Source: Peronospora farinosa
Lineage: Eukaryota; Oomycota; Peronosporomycetes; Peronosporales; Peronosporaceae
Direction: 5' to 3'
Length of the DNA stretch: 64,000 bases
Assembly: GCA_947646735.1 (NCBI GenBank)
Contig: CANTFK010000417.1
Span: 1-64,000 of the forward strand
Shown: positions 1 to 8,773 of the stretch, in pieces
Layout: the number at the start of each line of letters is the position of its first letter
How positions within the stretch are numbered: position 1 is the stretch's first letter
The notes under the pieces: model-generated
Database searches by the model: none
What the model saw: the letters and a program-made list of their open reading frames with translations, nothing else
Told to the model about the DNA's origin: nothing
Program-made: the position numbers and the translations under genes

Positions 1-339
1 TATTTCACGGTACATTGATTCACTTAATGTACCACGATCCCTCATCGTAACATTCGACGACGAGGTATCACCCCGGGGAGAGCCCGGGAGTGACACAGGT
101 GGCTTGGAGTCGGATGTGTCGTCCGACTCACCAGAGTAGTCAACGACTAATTCTGGGTCAACATCTTCACGTGGCGAAGGGCCACGTGATCCTGCAACAG
201 GCGTTGCAGGCTGATGTTGACTTCCAGCAGACACATTAGTGTCTGCTGGCTGAGGCTGTAAAGCCTCAGTAGCGGCTGCACACAGGCGTGCAGCCGAGTT
301 CTTAGCTGCCTTAGCAGCGACGCGCATTGACTTGGTCAT
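1..339 (-). CDS. LTR retroelement Gag, N-terminal part (runs off window)
   Basis: An open frame of 113 codons starts at the ATG at 339 and continues past position 1. It begins MTKSMRVAAKAAKNSAARL and is rich in Ala, Ser and Pro, without introns, as in oomycete Ty3/gypsy-type Gag N-termini. It lies 98 nt downstream, on the minus strand, of the LTR at 438-893, which is the expected place for gag after a 5' LTR and leader. No Zn knuckle or protease is visible because the rest lies outside the window. The coding stretch is packed with perfect short inverted repeats, which is unusual for a coding region. The Gag assignment rests on position and composition rather than on a conserved domain. Confidence 0.6.
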   Translation of the reverse strand, partial: MTKSMRVAAKAAKNSAARLCAAATEALQPQPADTNVSAGSQHQPATPVAGSRGPSPREDVDPELVVDYSGESDDTSDSKPPVSLPGSPRGDTSSSNVTMRDRGTLSESMYREI

Positions 340-437
340 AGCGTGAGAATTGTTGGAATAATAGAAAACCCAACAAGTGCTCCTTTCCCATAGTCACTAA
401 ACAGTCACTAATGTGACTGTTGGTTGAGGGGGGGTGA

Positions 438-893
438 TGTAACGGGGTGAGCCCGTTACATAATATTGACACTTATATGAAGTGTCAATAAAAAATTATT
501 ATAACTGATAATATTTAACAATATTATCTTTCGTATAATATTGTTCCTAGATCTCCTTGAAGTTAGAGATGCCCTATCATTGGTTGATATGGGCCATCAT
601 ATCAACCTCCGCGCTGACCAATGACCAATGGACGCGCGCAATGAGTGGAGGGCAAGTTGTCAACATACATAGTTGTAGTTTAATATAGGTACATAGGTTA
701 TCACAGATTAGTTTTATTAGACAGTTAATTATATTAAATACAGTTTTCTTTTCCTCTACTTCTAAGCGTATCGTTTAGAAGTAAAGCTTCCTCTGCCTCT
801 TGTGTAAGAGAGGTTTTAAGGCACCTGCTTTCACTGTCATCAGTGAAGGTAGACTATACTGTTATCAGTATAGTCGGAGGGTGCCCCATTACA
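438..893 (-). mobile_element. LTR, probable 5' LTR of the minus-strand element
   Basis: Read on the minus strand this 456-bp block starts TGTAATGGGG and ends CCCCGTTACA, typical TG...CA LTR ends. It aligns along most of its length with the inverted copy at 1075-1543, including a shared box ACGCTTAGAAGTA and a shared stretch near GCGCGC...GGAGGGCAA. The Gag start lies just downstream in the same orientation. It contains at least six perfect inverted repeats with 8-11 bp stems. No primer-binding site beginning TGG is obvious after the 3' end. The other LTR would be outside the window. Confidence 0.75.
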
Positions 894-1074
894 GCCAGTG
901 AGAGTACGCCAACAATGAAATATTGATTTTTTATGCTACCAGCACGTTTAAAACAGCAAGCAAGGACACATGAGGGTTGAAGCTACATAAATTGCACATG
1001 GGCATTTGCCTTTCAAATTGCAAGCACTTTACAGGTTGATAGCTGCAAGACGAATCAATGCTCAACACCGCCAT

Positions 1075-1543
1075 TGTAACGGGGTACTGAAACAATATAT
1101 TTACTTACACTGACACAGTGTAAGCAGGTGCATCGAAACCTCACGTTCACTGAGGTTAGCAGAGGAAACTGCTACCTCAAAAGGACACGCTTAGAAGTAA
1201 GGAAAAAGAGAACTGTATATAATATAGTTACCTATCTAATGAATTTAAATTGGTAATAACCTTGTTAACTATAATACACTACAAACATGTATGTTGCCTT
1301 CTTGCCCTCCATTCATTGCGCGCGTTCATCCTTCACTGGCATTGCGTTGGCTGATATCATGGCCTATATCGGCCAGTGAGAAGGGCACTTCTTACGTCAA
1401 GGAGATGCGACGACAATAATATATCGAAAGGTAACAAATATGTCTAGCTAAGATACTCCTAGTGAATCTTATTAGCTAAGATAGTATTTTCATTGGCCAT
1501 TAATGTTTGTGCCAATGTTATGAAACGAACTTACCCTGTTACA
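1075..1543 (+). mobile_element. Solo LTR with target-site duplication
   Basis: This 469-bp LTR begins TGTAACGGGG and ends ACCCTGTTACA. It is flanked by an identical 5-bp direct repeat, GCCAT, at 1070-1074 and 1544-1548, so it is a bona fide insertion with both ends intact. No internal retroelement sequence is attached, so it is a solo LTR left by LTR-LTR recombination. It is a diverged relative of the LTR at 438-893, in the opposite orientation. It points towards the exchanger gene that starts 135 bp downstream. Confidence 0.85.
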
Positions 1544-1677
1544 GCCATATGGCCTTAGATTGAGTGTGGTTTGAGCAATCGGTTTTAGAAACACGCTGAT
1601 TTTTTCTAAAAAAATAAAAATCATGTCTCTACCTCTTGTCTCACTTGACAAGCAAGCGACTTTCACAAGACGTTATA

Positions 1678-3375
1678 ATGTCGGCCATCTTTATTGATCC
1701 CAAGGATCTACCAGACGGTGGCTACGGCCTAATCCAAGTGTTGTTCCTGGGTGCTGTCTATGGCTTTGTGCTTTTCAACGCAAGCAACCTCATCTCGGAC
1801 GGCAGTGAGCTGCTGCTGCTTGTGCCGTCCATGGCTGGCATTGTTGGTAGTATCGTACTGCCTGTGTTGGGTGCCGTGCCCGACGGTGCCATCGTACTGT
1901 TCTCCGGCATGGGACCGAATGCCCAGGAGCAGGTATCCGTAGGTGTGGGTGCTCTTGCAGGCTCTACCATTATGCTGCTTACTATTCCATGGGCGCTCAG
2001 CATCTACGCCGGCCGCGTCAACATTGACGACAACGGCCGCGGCAACTACATACGGCCCAAGGGCGATCAGCACTGGGCCAAGCTCATGCCGCCTGGAAAC
2101 AAAAGTATGACCAGGACGGGCGTCGTACTGTTCGACGAGATCCCGTCCACGGCCAAAACCATGATCTTCACGAGCTTGATCTACTTAATCCTACAGGTGC
2201 CGGCCTTATTTTACACGGGCACGGCCGAGAAGGACGCTAAGGCTGATAACATCAAGGTCGCCAATATTGAGAAGCCATTCGCCATCATTGCCTTTGTGGT
2301 GTCCATGATTTCTTTTGTGCTGTACCTCTGCTGGAACGTTCAGCGCTCCTCGGAAGTTAAAGAAGACGTGATTGATGAGGTCCGTGTGGCTGCTATTCGT
2401 GACGGAGAGATCAGTCTGTCCGGTATTCTTGCCAAGGAAGTAGCCAACTTTAAGAAAGAGTCACCGACTAACACGACTCCTCTCAAAGCCACGCGCGAGC
2501 AGTTCGACCGTGTGGCTGATGTCATCCGTCCCTTCTTCCATGCCTACGACAAGAACCGTGACCATCGCATGGACGCTGATGAGCTGCAGATTTTCTTCAA
2601 GGACTTGGGCGAGAGCCTTTCCCGCGAAGAGGCTGAGACATGGATGGCGGCCGCTGACAAAGATAAGAGCGGATTTATCGAATTCAATGAGCTCGTGGAG
2701 GCTACTCTCCGCTATCTACTGGCCAAATACGAGAACGAATGTCACGGTCGATCGTCGGTCTCGATGCAGCGCGTCGTGGTGGAGCAAAAGCATTCCCTGG
2801 CTATCCCAGCCGCTGAAGGAGACGACGACGACGAGGAGGAGGAGGAAGTACCGGAAGATCTCGCTCACCTGTCCATTGCCGAGCAACAGCAGAAGATTAA
2901 GATCCGCTCGGCGTACATGATGTTCCTAGGTACGGCACTCGTGCTGGTGTTCTCGGACCCAATGGTCGATGTGCTGTCGGAAATTGGTGCACGCACTGGC
3001 ATTCCCCCATTCTACGTGTCGTTCGTGGTAGCCCCGCTGGCTTCGAACGCTAGTGAGCTCATTGCTGCTTTCAACTACGCGCAGAAAAAGACATCCAAGA
3101 CAATCTCCATTTCGGTGTCTGCTCTTCTTGGTGCTGCCTGCATGAACAACACCTTCTGTCTTGGCATCTTTGCAGCACTCATGTCATTCAAGAGTGGCGG
3201 TCTCGTCTGGGAGTTCTCTGCTGAGACGTTCGCGATTCTGCTAGTGGAGCTCTGCATCGGCTGCATCGCCATGAAAAAGACCCAGCGTCTGGTTGACGGT
3301 GTCATCGTGCTGTGTCTGTATCCGCTCTCTATCTTTCTCGTGTTTGTGCTGGAGAACGTGCTTGGTCTGGACTGA
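1678..3375 (+). CDS. EF-hand Na+/Ca2+ exchanger-like membrane protein (NCL type)
   Basis: This 565-aa protein has two cation-exchanger halves separated by a cytosolic loop with EF-hands, as in plant NCL and related Ca2+/cation antiporters. The first alpha-repeat lies near residues 35-80 (GSELLLL, then VLGAVPDGAIVLFSG). Two EF-hands lie at about 289-300 (DKNRDHRMDADE) and 326-337 (DKDKSGFIEFNE), followed by an acidic run near 380. The second alpha-repeat (PLASNASELIAAF) is near 447. Several hydrophobic helices flank both repeats. The first ATG in frame is at 1678; upstream codons in this frame lack an ATG, so an upstream exon carrying a signal peptide cannot be excluded. Likely role: Ca2+-regulated export of Ca2+ across the plasma or vacuolar membrane. 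A solo LTR ends 135 bp upstream. Confidence 0.88.
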   Translation: MSAIFIDPKDLPDGGYGLIQVLFLGAVYGFVLFNASNLISDGSELLLLVPSMAGIVGSIVLPVLGAVPDGAIVLFSGMGPNAQEQVSVGVGALAGSTIMLLTIPWALSIYAGRVNIDDNGRGNYIRPKGDQHWAKLMPPGNKSMTRTGVVLFDEIPSTAKTMIFTSLIYLILQVPALFYTGTAEKDAKADNIKVANIEKPFAIIAFVVSMISFVLYLCWNVQRSSEVKEDVIDEVRVAAIRDGEISLSGILAKEVANFKKESPTNTTPLKATREQFDRVADVIRPFFHAYDKNRDHRMDADELQIFFKDLGESLSREEAETWMAAADKDKSGFIEFNELVEATLRYLLAKYENECHGRSSVSMQRVVVEQKHSLAIPAAEGDDDDEEEEEVPEDLAHLSIAEQQQKIKIRSAYMMFLGTALVLVFSDPMVDVLSEIGARTGIPPFYVSFVVAPLASNASELIAAFNYAQKKTSKTISISVSALLGAACMNNTFCLGIFAALMSFKSGGLVWEFSAETFAILLVELCIGCIAMKKTQRLVDGVIVLCLYPLSIFLVFVLENVLGLD

Positions 3376-3708
3376 CAAAACGTAGCTAACGAAGCGAGAA
3401 GGTACTCGAGGCAGGTGATGGCTGTTTCGTCCGACGTAGCTACTCTCTTGTCCAACGTGTATTGTCGCAATTGAAAATCAAAAGTTGCAAGAAGGTAGTA
3501 GGTGCCGAATCATGTTATAACTTTTGAAATATTCGTTTTCAATGTCAAATATTGTCGCGTCTATCCCATTGGAGAGGTGAATTGTGTAGACATCGTGTAA
3601 GTCGCACGTGGATTGTTGGGTTGTGACTGACTGACTTTCTGTTTGTATCGAACGAAAAGACGCCGGAGCGTCAACTCTTTCAACTTCTTCTTTTTTTCTT
3701 GAGCGACA

Positions 3709-4416
3709 ATGACGGAGGTTTTTATGGGCTACAGTGAAGACTTTGAACAATGTCGTGATGACGCCATGGCCGATATCTGTGCCATTCCTAAGGCACGCGA
3801 TCAGCGTGAACGTAACGACTTGTTGGAGCGTGCCCAGGGCAACATCTCGGAAGCTGAGCGCTACATGCGCATTCTAGAGAGCGAGTCGCGTGCTGGGGAC
3901 TCACAGGACCGTCGACGGATGCATCAGCAGCTGCGGACATTTAAATCACAGCTGGATAAACTCAAGGCCAATCTAGAGCGCTCGAAGCTCATGGACGGTA
4001 GCCAACAGCGTCAACAAGCCAGTGCCCCACAGGACAATGTGGCTCGGTACCAGCAGCGCACAGACCGCATTGAGGACCATTTGACAGACGCCCAGGACAT
4101 TATTGCACGGACGGAAGCCACAGCTCAGAACATAAACAACAATCTGGCGAACCAGCGCGAACAACTCATGAATGTTCGCACGAACGTACGATTTTTATTA
4201 TGATAGAGAGGTTAAATATGAGACAAGATGGATGCTAATAGTTGGACGTTATGACATGATAATTAGGTCGATGCGACGCGTGAAGACACAGCAGAAGCTG
4301 GAATGCATTTGAAGAAACTCAAGTGCAAGATGGCATCGCAGCTTTTGTTCCTGTACTTCGTTATCTTGGGACTTGTTGTGGTGATCATTTGGCAAGTCAT
4401 TTCCAAGTTTACTTAG
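3709..4416 (+). CDS. Vti1-like Qb-SNARE, two exons
   Basis: Exons 3709-4185 and 4267-4416 give a 208-aa tail-anchored SNARE. The 81-nt intron starts GTACGA, ends TTAG and joins codons in phase 0. The N-terminal ~85 residues form a three-helix-type region with the Vti1-like stretch MHQQLRTFKSQLDKLKANL. The SNARE coiled coil spans about 115-180 and contains ANQREQL around its centre, followed by basic residues and a C-terminal membrane anchor (LLFLYFVILGLVVVIIW). The anchor is encoded only by exon 2, so the splice is required for a functional protein. Expected role: Golgi/endosome membrane fusion with syntaxin partners. A novel-plant-SNARE (NPSN) assignment is the main alternative. A pyrimidine-rich tract precedes the ATG. 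Confidence 0.85.
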
Positions 4417-5205
4417 GTTCATGAGTTGCCGACATAGCGTCAGTTTGTGCTTGTTATCACTCGCACGTGCAATGTGAGTATTTTTTGCAAGGTACAGCAG
4501 AACGAACGTGGCTGGTCGATCGACACCGATCACCGTGTACGACATCAGAGATTTTTTTCGTGTAACTAAGAACAAGGTGAATACGTTTTAATCTAGAAAA
4601 GTTTTGATATGCTGCAGAGCGTCCGATGGAGTGAATATGGTTTGATGTAGGTGGTGACGAGTTAGTGTGATGTTGCTTCGGTCTTCGTGCCCATATATTT
4701 CTAGTATGAGAGCTGAGCACCGACGATATTGTTGCTCGAAACCGTCGTGAGGTGATTAAGTTGACGGACGGATAAGAGTTGGCAGCTTATTCCTGTTGCC
4801 AACTTTACCACGGTCGTCGATAGATTGCGAAGAAGCCAGCACAACACTGTGCAATCGGGACAAACGGCTGCACTTGGCAGCATTCACTCGCCCATCCAGC
4901 CGACGCTTGTTGTTGTAGAGTGGTAGTAGCAATCAACGCTCACACAAAGTACCTATGACGATTGTCTTTACCACCTTATTAGTGAGTGTGTCCATTAAGG
5001 TGAAGCTAAACAAGGGCGAAATAGCTCAATTCGACGCGCAGAAACCGTAGGCTTAGACTTTAGATGAAACATGAAGAGCACAACGAAATGTGCAACGAGC
5101 AGTTGATCATTATTATATAGCAAACCTCTCTATCCTAAAACTGCCCAAGCAGCAGCTATTTTGGAGAACCATGGCGGCGCATGGAGGGTTGTCTTACTTC
5201 CCTCG
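4417..5205. other. Intergenic, convergent 3' ends of SNARE and UTP18
   Basis: This 789-nt stretch lies between two convergent genes. Open frames here are short and show no family motif. I see no RNA gene or repeat. Confidence 0.5.
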
Positions 5206-6668
5206 TCATGTAGACTTGTAGTGAGTCAGTCGATACAACAGTACACGTCCCCTGGCATTACCAACTGCAAAATAGCCGCTGTTCGGACTGAAGTCCATTG
5301 CCGTCACATAGTGCAGCGGCGTGTGTGCCGTCGGCCAATTGGCAAAAACAGTTAAAGACGGCATGTGCACCAGCTTCAGCGAATTCTTGGTGTCCGTCGA
5401 TGCCATGGCCAGAATTTCTGCGTTTGCGTTAAACACGAGGTGATCGACCTGAGTGGTAAGGTTCATCAGCGCTTTGCGCGGCTTTGGCTTAGCAGTTAGA
5501 CCAGCGTTGTCGTAAATATTGACTATACCACTTTTCGAACCGGCGGCGTAGTACTTATCACTAGCAGCCAGGGCATAGTTGCCTAGACTACCTTCATCAT
5601 CGTGGACAAATATACACCGCCGGGTACGCATATCCCACTTGTAAACCTGTCCGTCTGAACCTGTGCTCAGGAAATAGCGGTCGTTTTCGCAAAAGACTGC
5701 CGATGTGACACTTCCATTCATCTTGAGGGTACCGATCGACTGATACGACTTTGCAGACACCACATCCAAGTATCCATTGCTCCCCATGAACACAATCATC
5801 TCTCCGTCGTTCGAGACTACAAACGTATTGCGTTTCTTCTCCTTGCGCCCATAGAGTCCCGGGATCTTGGTAATCTTACCTGCTTCAATATCGTACGAGA
5901 AGAAGTACTGTCGAGGTCCAGTCATCACTGCACGCTGTCCACTCATCGTAAACTTAGCGTCCAACATGGGCAGATCCTGCACAAACACACTCTCAGCTTT
6001 TGCGTTATTGCTGCCATCCACCTGAAAAAGCCGCAGCGTCTTGTCCAATCCCGCAGTCAGTATCAACTGACCATTTGGATGGAATTGCACCGACTGGACT
6101 ACCGCATTCGAAGGTGCATGTTGATTGGCATCTTTCATACGGACGACCTCCAATTCTCCCTGAGGTAGCAATTCCCCAGAAGATTCCAACATCTTTCCAG
6201 TGCTTCGAATGAGCTCTGCTTCTTCTTCATTGTCACTATCACAAGAGTCCGCCACCTGTGGTTGACCCAAGAACTTTCTCGGGTCTGCCCAAGACACGGC
6301 ACCATGTGCCGATTGGTAGCTGTAATCATGACACCAAATAATGTTAAATGAATCGAGCGAGAGCAAGAGAATGTAGACGACTACTTGACGTACAAATTCT
6401 GAAGTCGACACTTCAATTCCTTGCCGTTTATTACTGTTTCCGTCTCTGTCTTGCGGAATTTGCGCAGCTGTGGTTGTTCTTCTAGATTCACCTCCACTTC
6501 CTCATCGTCCTCATCCACCCACGCAGCTTCAAGTTTGCGCGAATCTTTCTTCTGCTGGACATTTCCCTTGCGTTTCTTCTTTTTTGTATGTGTCTTGGGC
6601 TGGAAAACACTCTCGGCCAGTAGCTTTTCCGCTTCAGACACGGCCACAACAGGCGCACGCTTGCCCAT
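5206..6668 (-). CDS. UTP18: UTP18, U3 snoRNP WD40 protein, two exons
   Basis: Exons 6668-6394 and 6319-5206 encode 462 aa. The 74-nt intron has donor GTACGT and acceptor TACAG, and the join restores LQNFYQSAHGAVSWA, matching the conserved segment before the propeller. The N-terminus is basic and acidic with a nuclear-signal-like KKKKRK. WD40 repeats follow from about residue 170, for example VQSVQFHPNGQLILTAGLDK and YFLSTGSDGQVYKWDMR, ending with FSPNSGYFAVGNARGRVLLY. UTP18 belongs to the UTP-B subcomplex of the small-subunit processome and acts in 18S rRNA processing in the nucleolus; the yeast protein also recruits Mtr4. It is transcribed divergently from the DUF3605 gene. Confidence 0.9.
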
Positions 6669-7023
6669 ACTTGGATAATACTAACGAGTCGATGATGGCC
6701 ACCCAGTGATGAAAACGCTACCGGTATTTCGGTATTTTCGGTGCTACGAAATAGTCAGGTATTCGAGACTTACAATTGTACCACAAGGATGGAACAGCTT
6801 GAGAAGGACGGGGTGGGCGACATTATAAATGTATACTTTAATCAAGTGATAGGATGCCATACATCTGCTGTAGAGATGTTATGACCACCCTCATTATCGA
6901 AAACGGATCGTCCGACGCAAGTTCATTTTCGACACCCAAGTCTTTGTTCGTAAATATACTAGATTAGCCACAAGCTGTTTTGTGACGTTAACAAGTAGAC
7001 AGTCTTTGCCAATTACAAAAAAC
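6669..7023. promoter_or_regulatory. Divergent promoter region UTP18/DUF3605
   Basis: This 355-bp region separates two divergent start codons. It holds the 8-bp palindrome TACCGGTA at 6719-6726, 51 bp upstream of the UTP18 ATG, followed by two GGTATTT/GGTATTTTC echoes. The same octamer occurs in two other promoter regions of this window. Confidence 0.5.
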
Positions 7024-8086
7024 ATGACGTATACGACAGCAATCAGCACAAAGTCCACTGAAGTAGAGAAGCGCGTGAACTCAACACGATCAATCTGCAG
7101 CTCCCCATCGTCCATTTCGGACGTGGGTTTTAGCTGCAGCTCGACGGACCGAGTACCTTTAGCAAGCAACAAGGTGCGTTTATCGATTGGGTGTTATGGG
7201 TCTTTTGAAGCTGGATGAAACTAAGAAAGATTTTGGGTTTTTTGGGTTCTTTTGGGTTCTTTTGGGTTTTTTATTTTAGGTCGATACTACTACTAACAAC
7301 GTGAAATCAGGTGATGAGCTTGAACAGCCTGAAGTTCAGGACGGTATGGATTCCCTGGCTTCAGGTTCCATTGATATTAATGACGCTCTTGCGCATCCTT
7401 TGAGCAGCTCCGAGTCGCTCAAGCGCAAATCTGTTGAAGATGTCGACGAAACACAGGATCAAGTGACCAAGAAGCTCAAGACAGAACAGTTGACACCTGC
7501 TGAAGCTGATAGTGACTATCTACCTACTGACATTGAGGAGGACGAAGAGGAGAACGTGTACAAGTCTTCTGTTTCTCATGATGACTGTACCGCTGTTGTT
7601 GGCTGTAGAAGTGTTGAAATGAATGCCGCTGCTGATGTTACATGTAGCAGTGAAACAACACGCCGTTACAGCCGTCGTACGCTCTACATCGAGTACTGGA
7701 GCCGGACCAATGAATGTAAGGAACGCAAATGGGATCATCTTGATGAAATTGCCGAGAATTATGGGTCAGCTGAGGAACACATTTTTGCTACGACTCTAAA
7801 GGATAGATCTGCGTTCCTAGAACCCAATATGTTTCCCTATAACACTCCTGCAGGCATCGAGCACTGGACGCTGTGGCATATCAAGGATCTGAATCATGAC
7901 CAGGTGAAGCAGTACGTGGAGAGCTGGATTGATGCCAATGCGTCACATGTCGAGCGATGGAACTATGATGACAACCCGGAACGTTCCATTGATATTTTTC
8001 ACGTGCACGTGTACTTTCAGGTGGCCGAAGGGCTCACGGTGCTGCATGACCGCAAGGTGGAGAATTTAATGCACGAATTCGACTGA
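7024..8086 (+). CDS. DUF3605 (GIG1-like) protein, two exons
   Basis: Exons 7024-7173 and 7280-8086 join in phase 0 across a 106-nt intron (GTGCGT ... TTTTAG) that contains short TTTTGGGTT repeats; the product is 318 aa. The first half is acidic and low-complexity. The C-terminal ~140 residues carry the DUF3605 signature: NMFPYNTPAGIEHWTLW, then a helix, then IFHVHVYFQ. Fungal members are known as N-acetylglucosamine-induced protein GIG1; the biochemical role is not established. The start codon at 7024 is the first ATG in frame. A run with a basic RRYSRRTLY patch precedes the domain. Confidence 0.75.
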
Positions 8087-8570
8087 CTGGTTACGCTACT
8101 CATGTGCTGTAGAGTGTAGGTCGCTCGTTCGCGCGCGCGCTCCTTCACCCAACATCTACTATGTGTGTAAGTTACCCATTTGCTATGTGCTCTCGCGCCA
8201 GCCCGAGATCGTTATTTATGCTGTGATGGGCAGTCGACGTTTCCTAGCCGAGCTGAGCGTGGCAAAAAGGCAAGTGGTTTATTTTTATCTGCAGTTTCCA
8301 TTGCATCTTCGTACAAATAAATTGCAATACACGTCAAACTTGAAATACCGCTGGCATAAAGTAGCTGTCAAAATTAAATGTGAAAATTAACTAAAGTCCG
8401 AGGTAAATGCCGCATGCACCAGCAAAATACTGTGATTTGGTCGATATTTTCACTGCCAAGTACTTAGTGTGTGAAACATAAAGACATTTCAATGATACCT
8501 TGTCGTAACAGATAGATTCCTCCAATACCACGGATATCACTTTAGGCAAGTGTTTATGTACCGGGTTTTA

Positions 8571-8773
8571 TACCGGTACTCTTGCTTCGAAAAACATCAA
8601 GCAGCTCCATATTCCTAATTCGCTTCTGCTCTCCAGTCTTCTTCTCTTCTCTTCTCTTCCTCTCATCGTCTCGTCTCGTCTTTTCTCTTCCTCTCATCGT
8701 CTCGTCTCTCTTGTCGTTTTTCATCGTGTGCTATTTTTTTCGTCTTCTTCTTCTGTCTCTGTAGCACTGCAGG
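8571..8773 (+). promoter_or_regulatory. Promoter and pyrimidine-rich leader of the TKL kinase gene
   Basis: TACCGGTA occurs at 8571-8578. It is followed by a strongly pyrimidine-rich stretch to the ATG at 8774. Within it, TTCTCTTCCTCTCATCGTCT is directly repeated (about 8650-8711). The rest of the intergenic region from 8087 shows no gene. Confidence 0.5.

Noticed and set aside
421..437. G-rich tract next to TGTAACGGG read as a polypurine tract of a plus-strand element
   Set aside because: Alignment of the LTR copies and the position of Gag show that the sense strand of this LTR is minus, so the tract lies in the leader rather than before a 3' LTR.
1636..1677. 14-codon upstream extension of the exchanger frame
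   Set aside because: It would start at TTG. The first in-frame ATG is at 1678, and non-ATG starts are not expected here.
7230..7272. TTTTGGGTT repeats considered as interstitial telomere
   Set aside because: Oomycete telomeres are TTTAGGG; this run lies inside a short intron and is just T/G-rich intron sequence.
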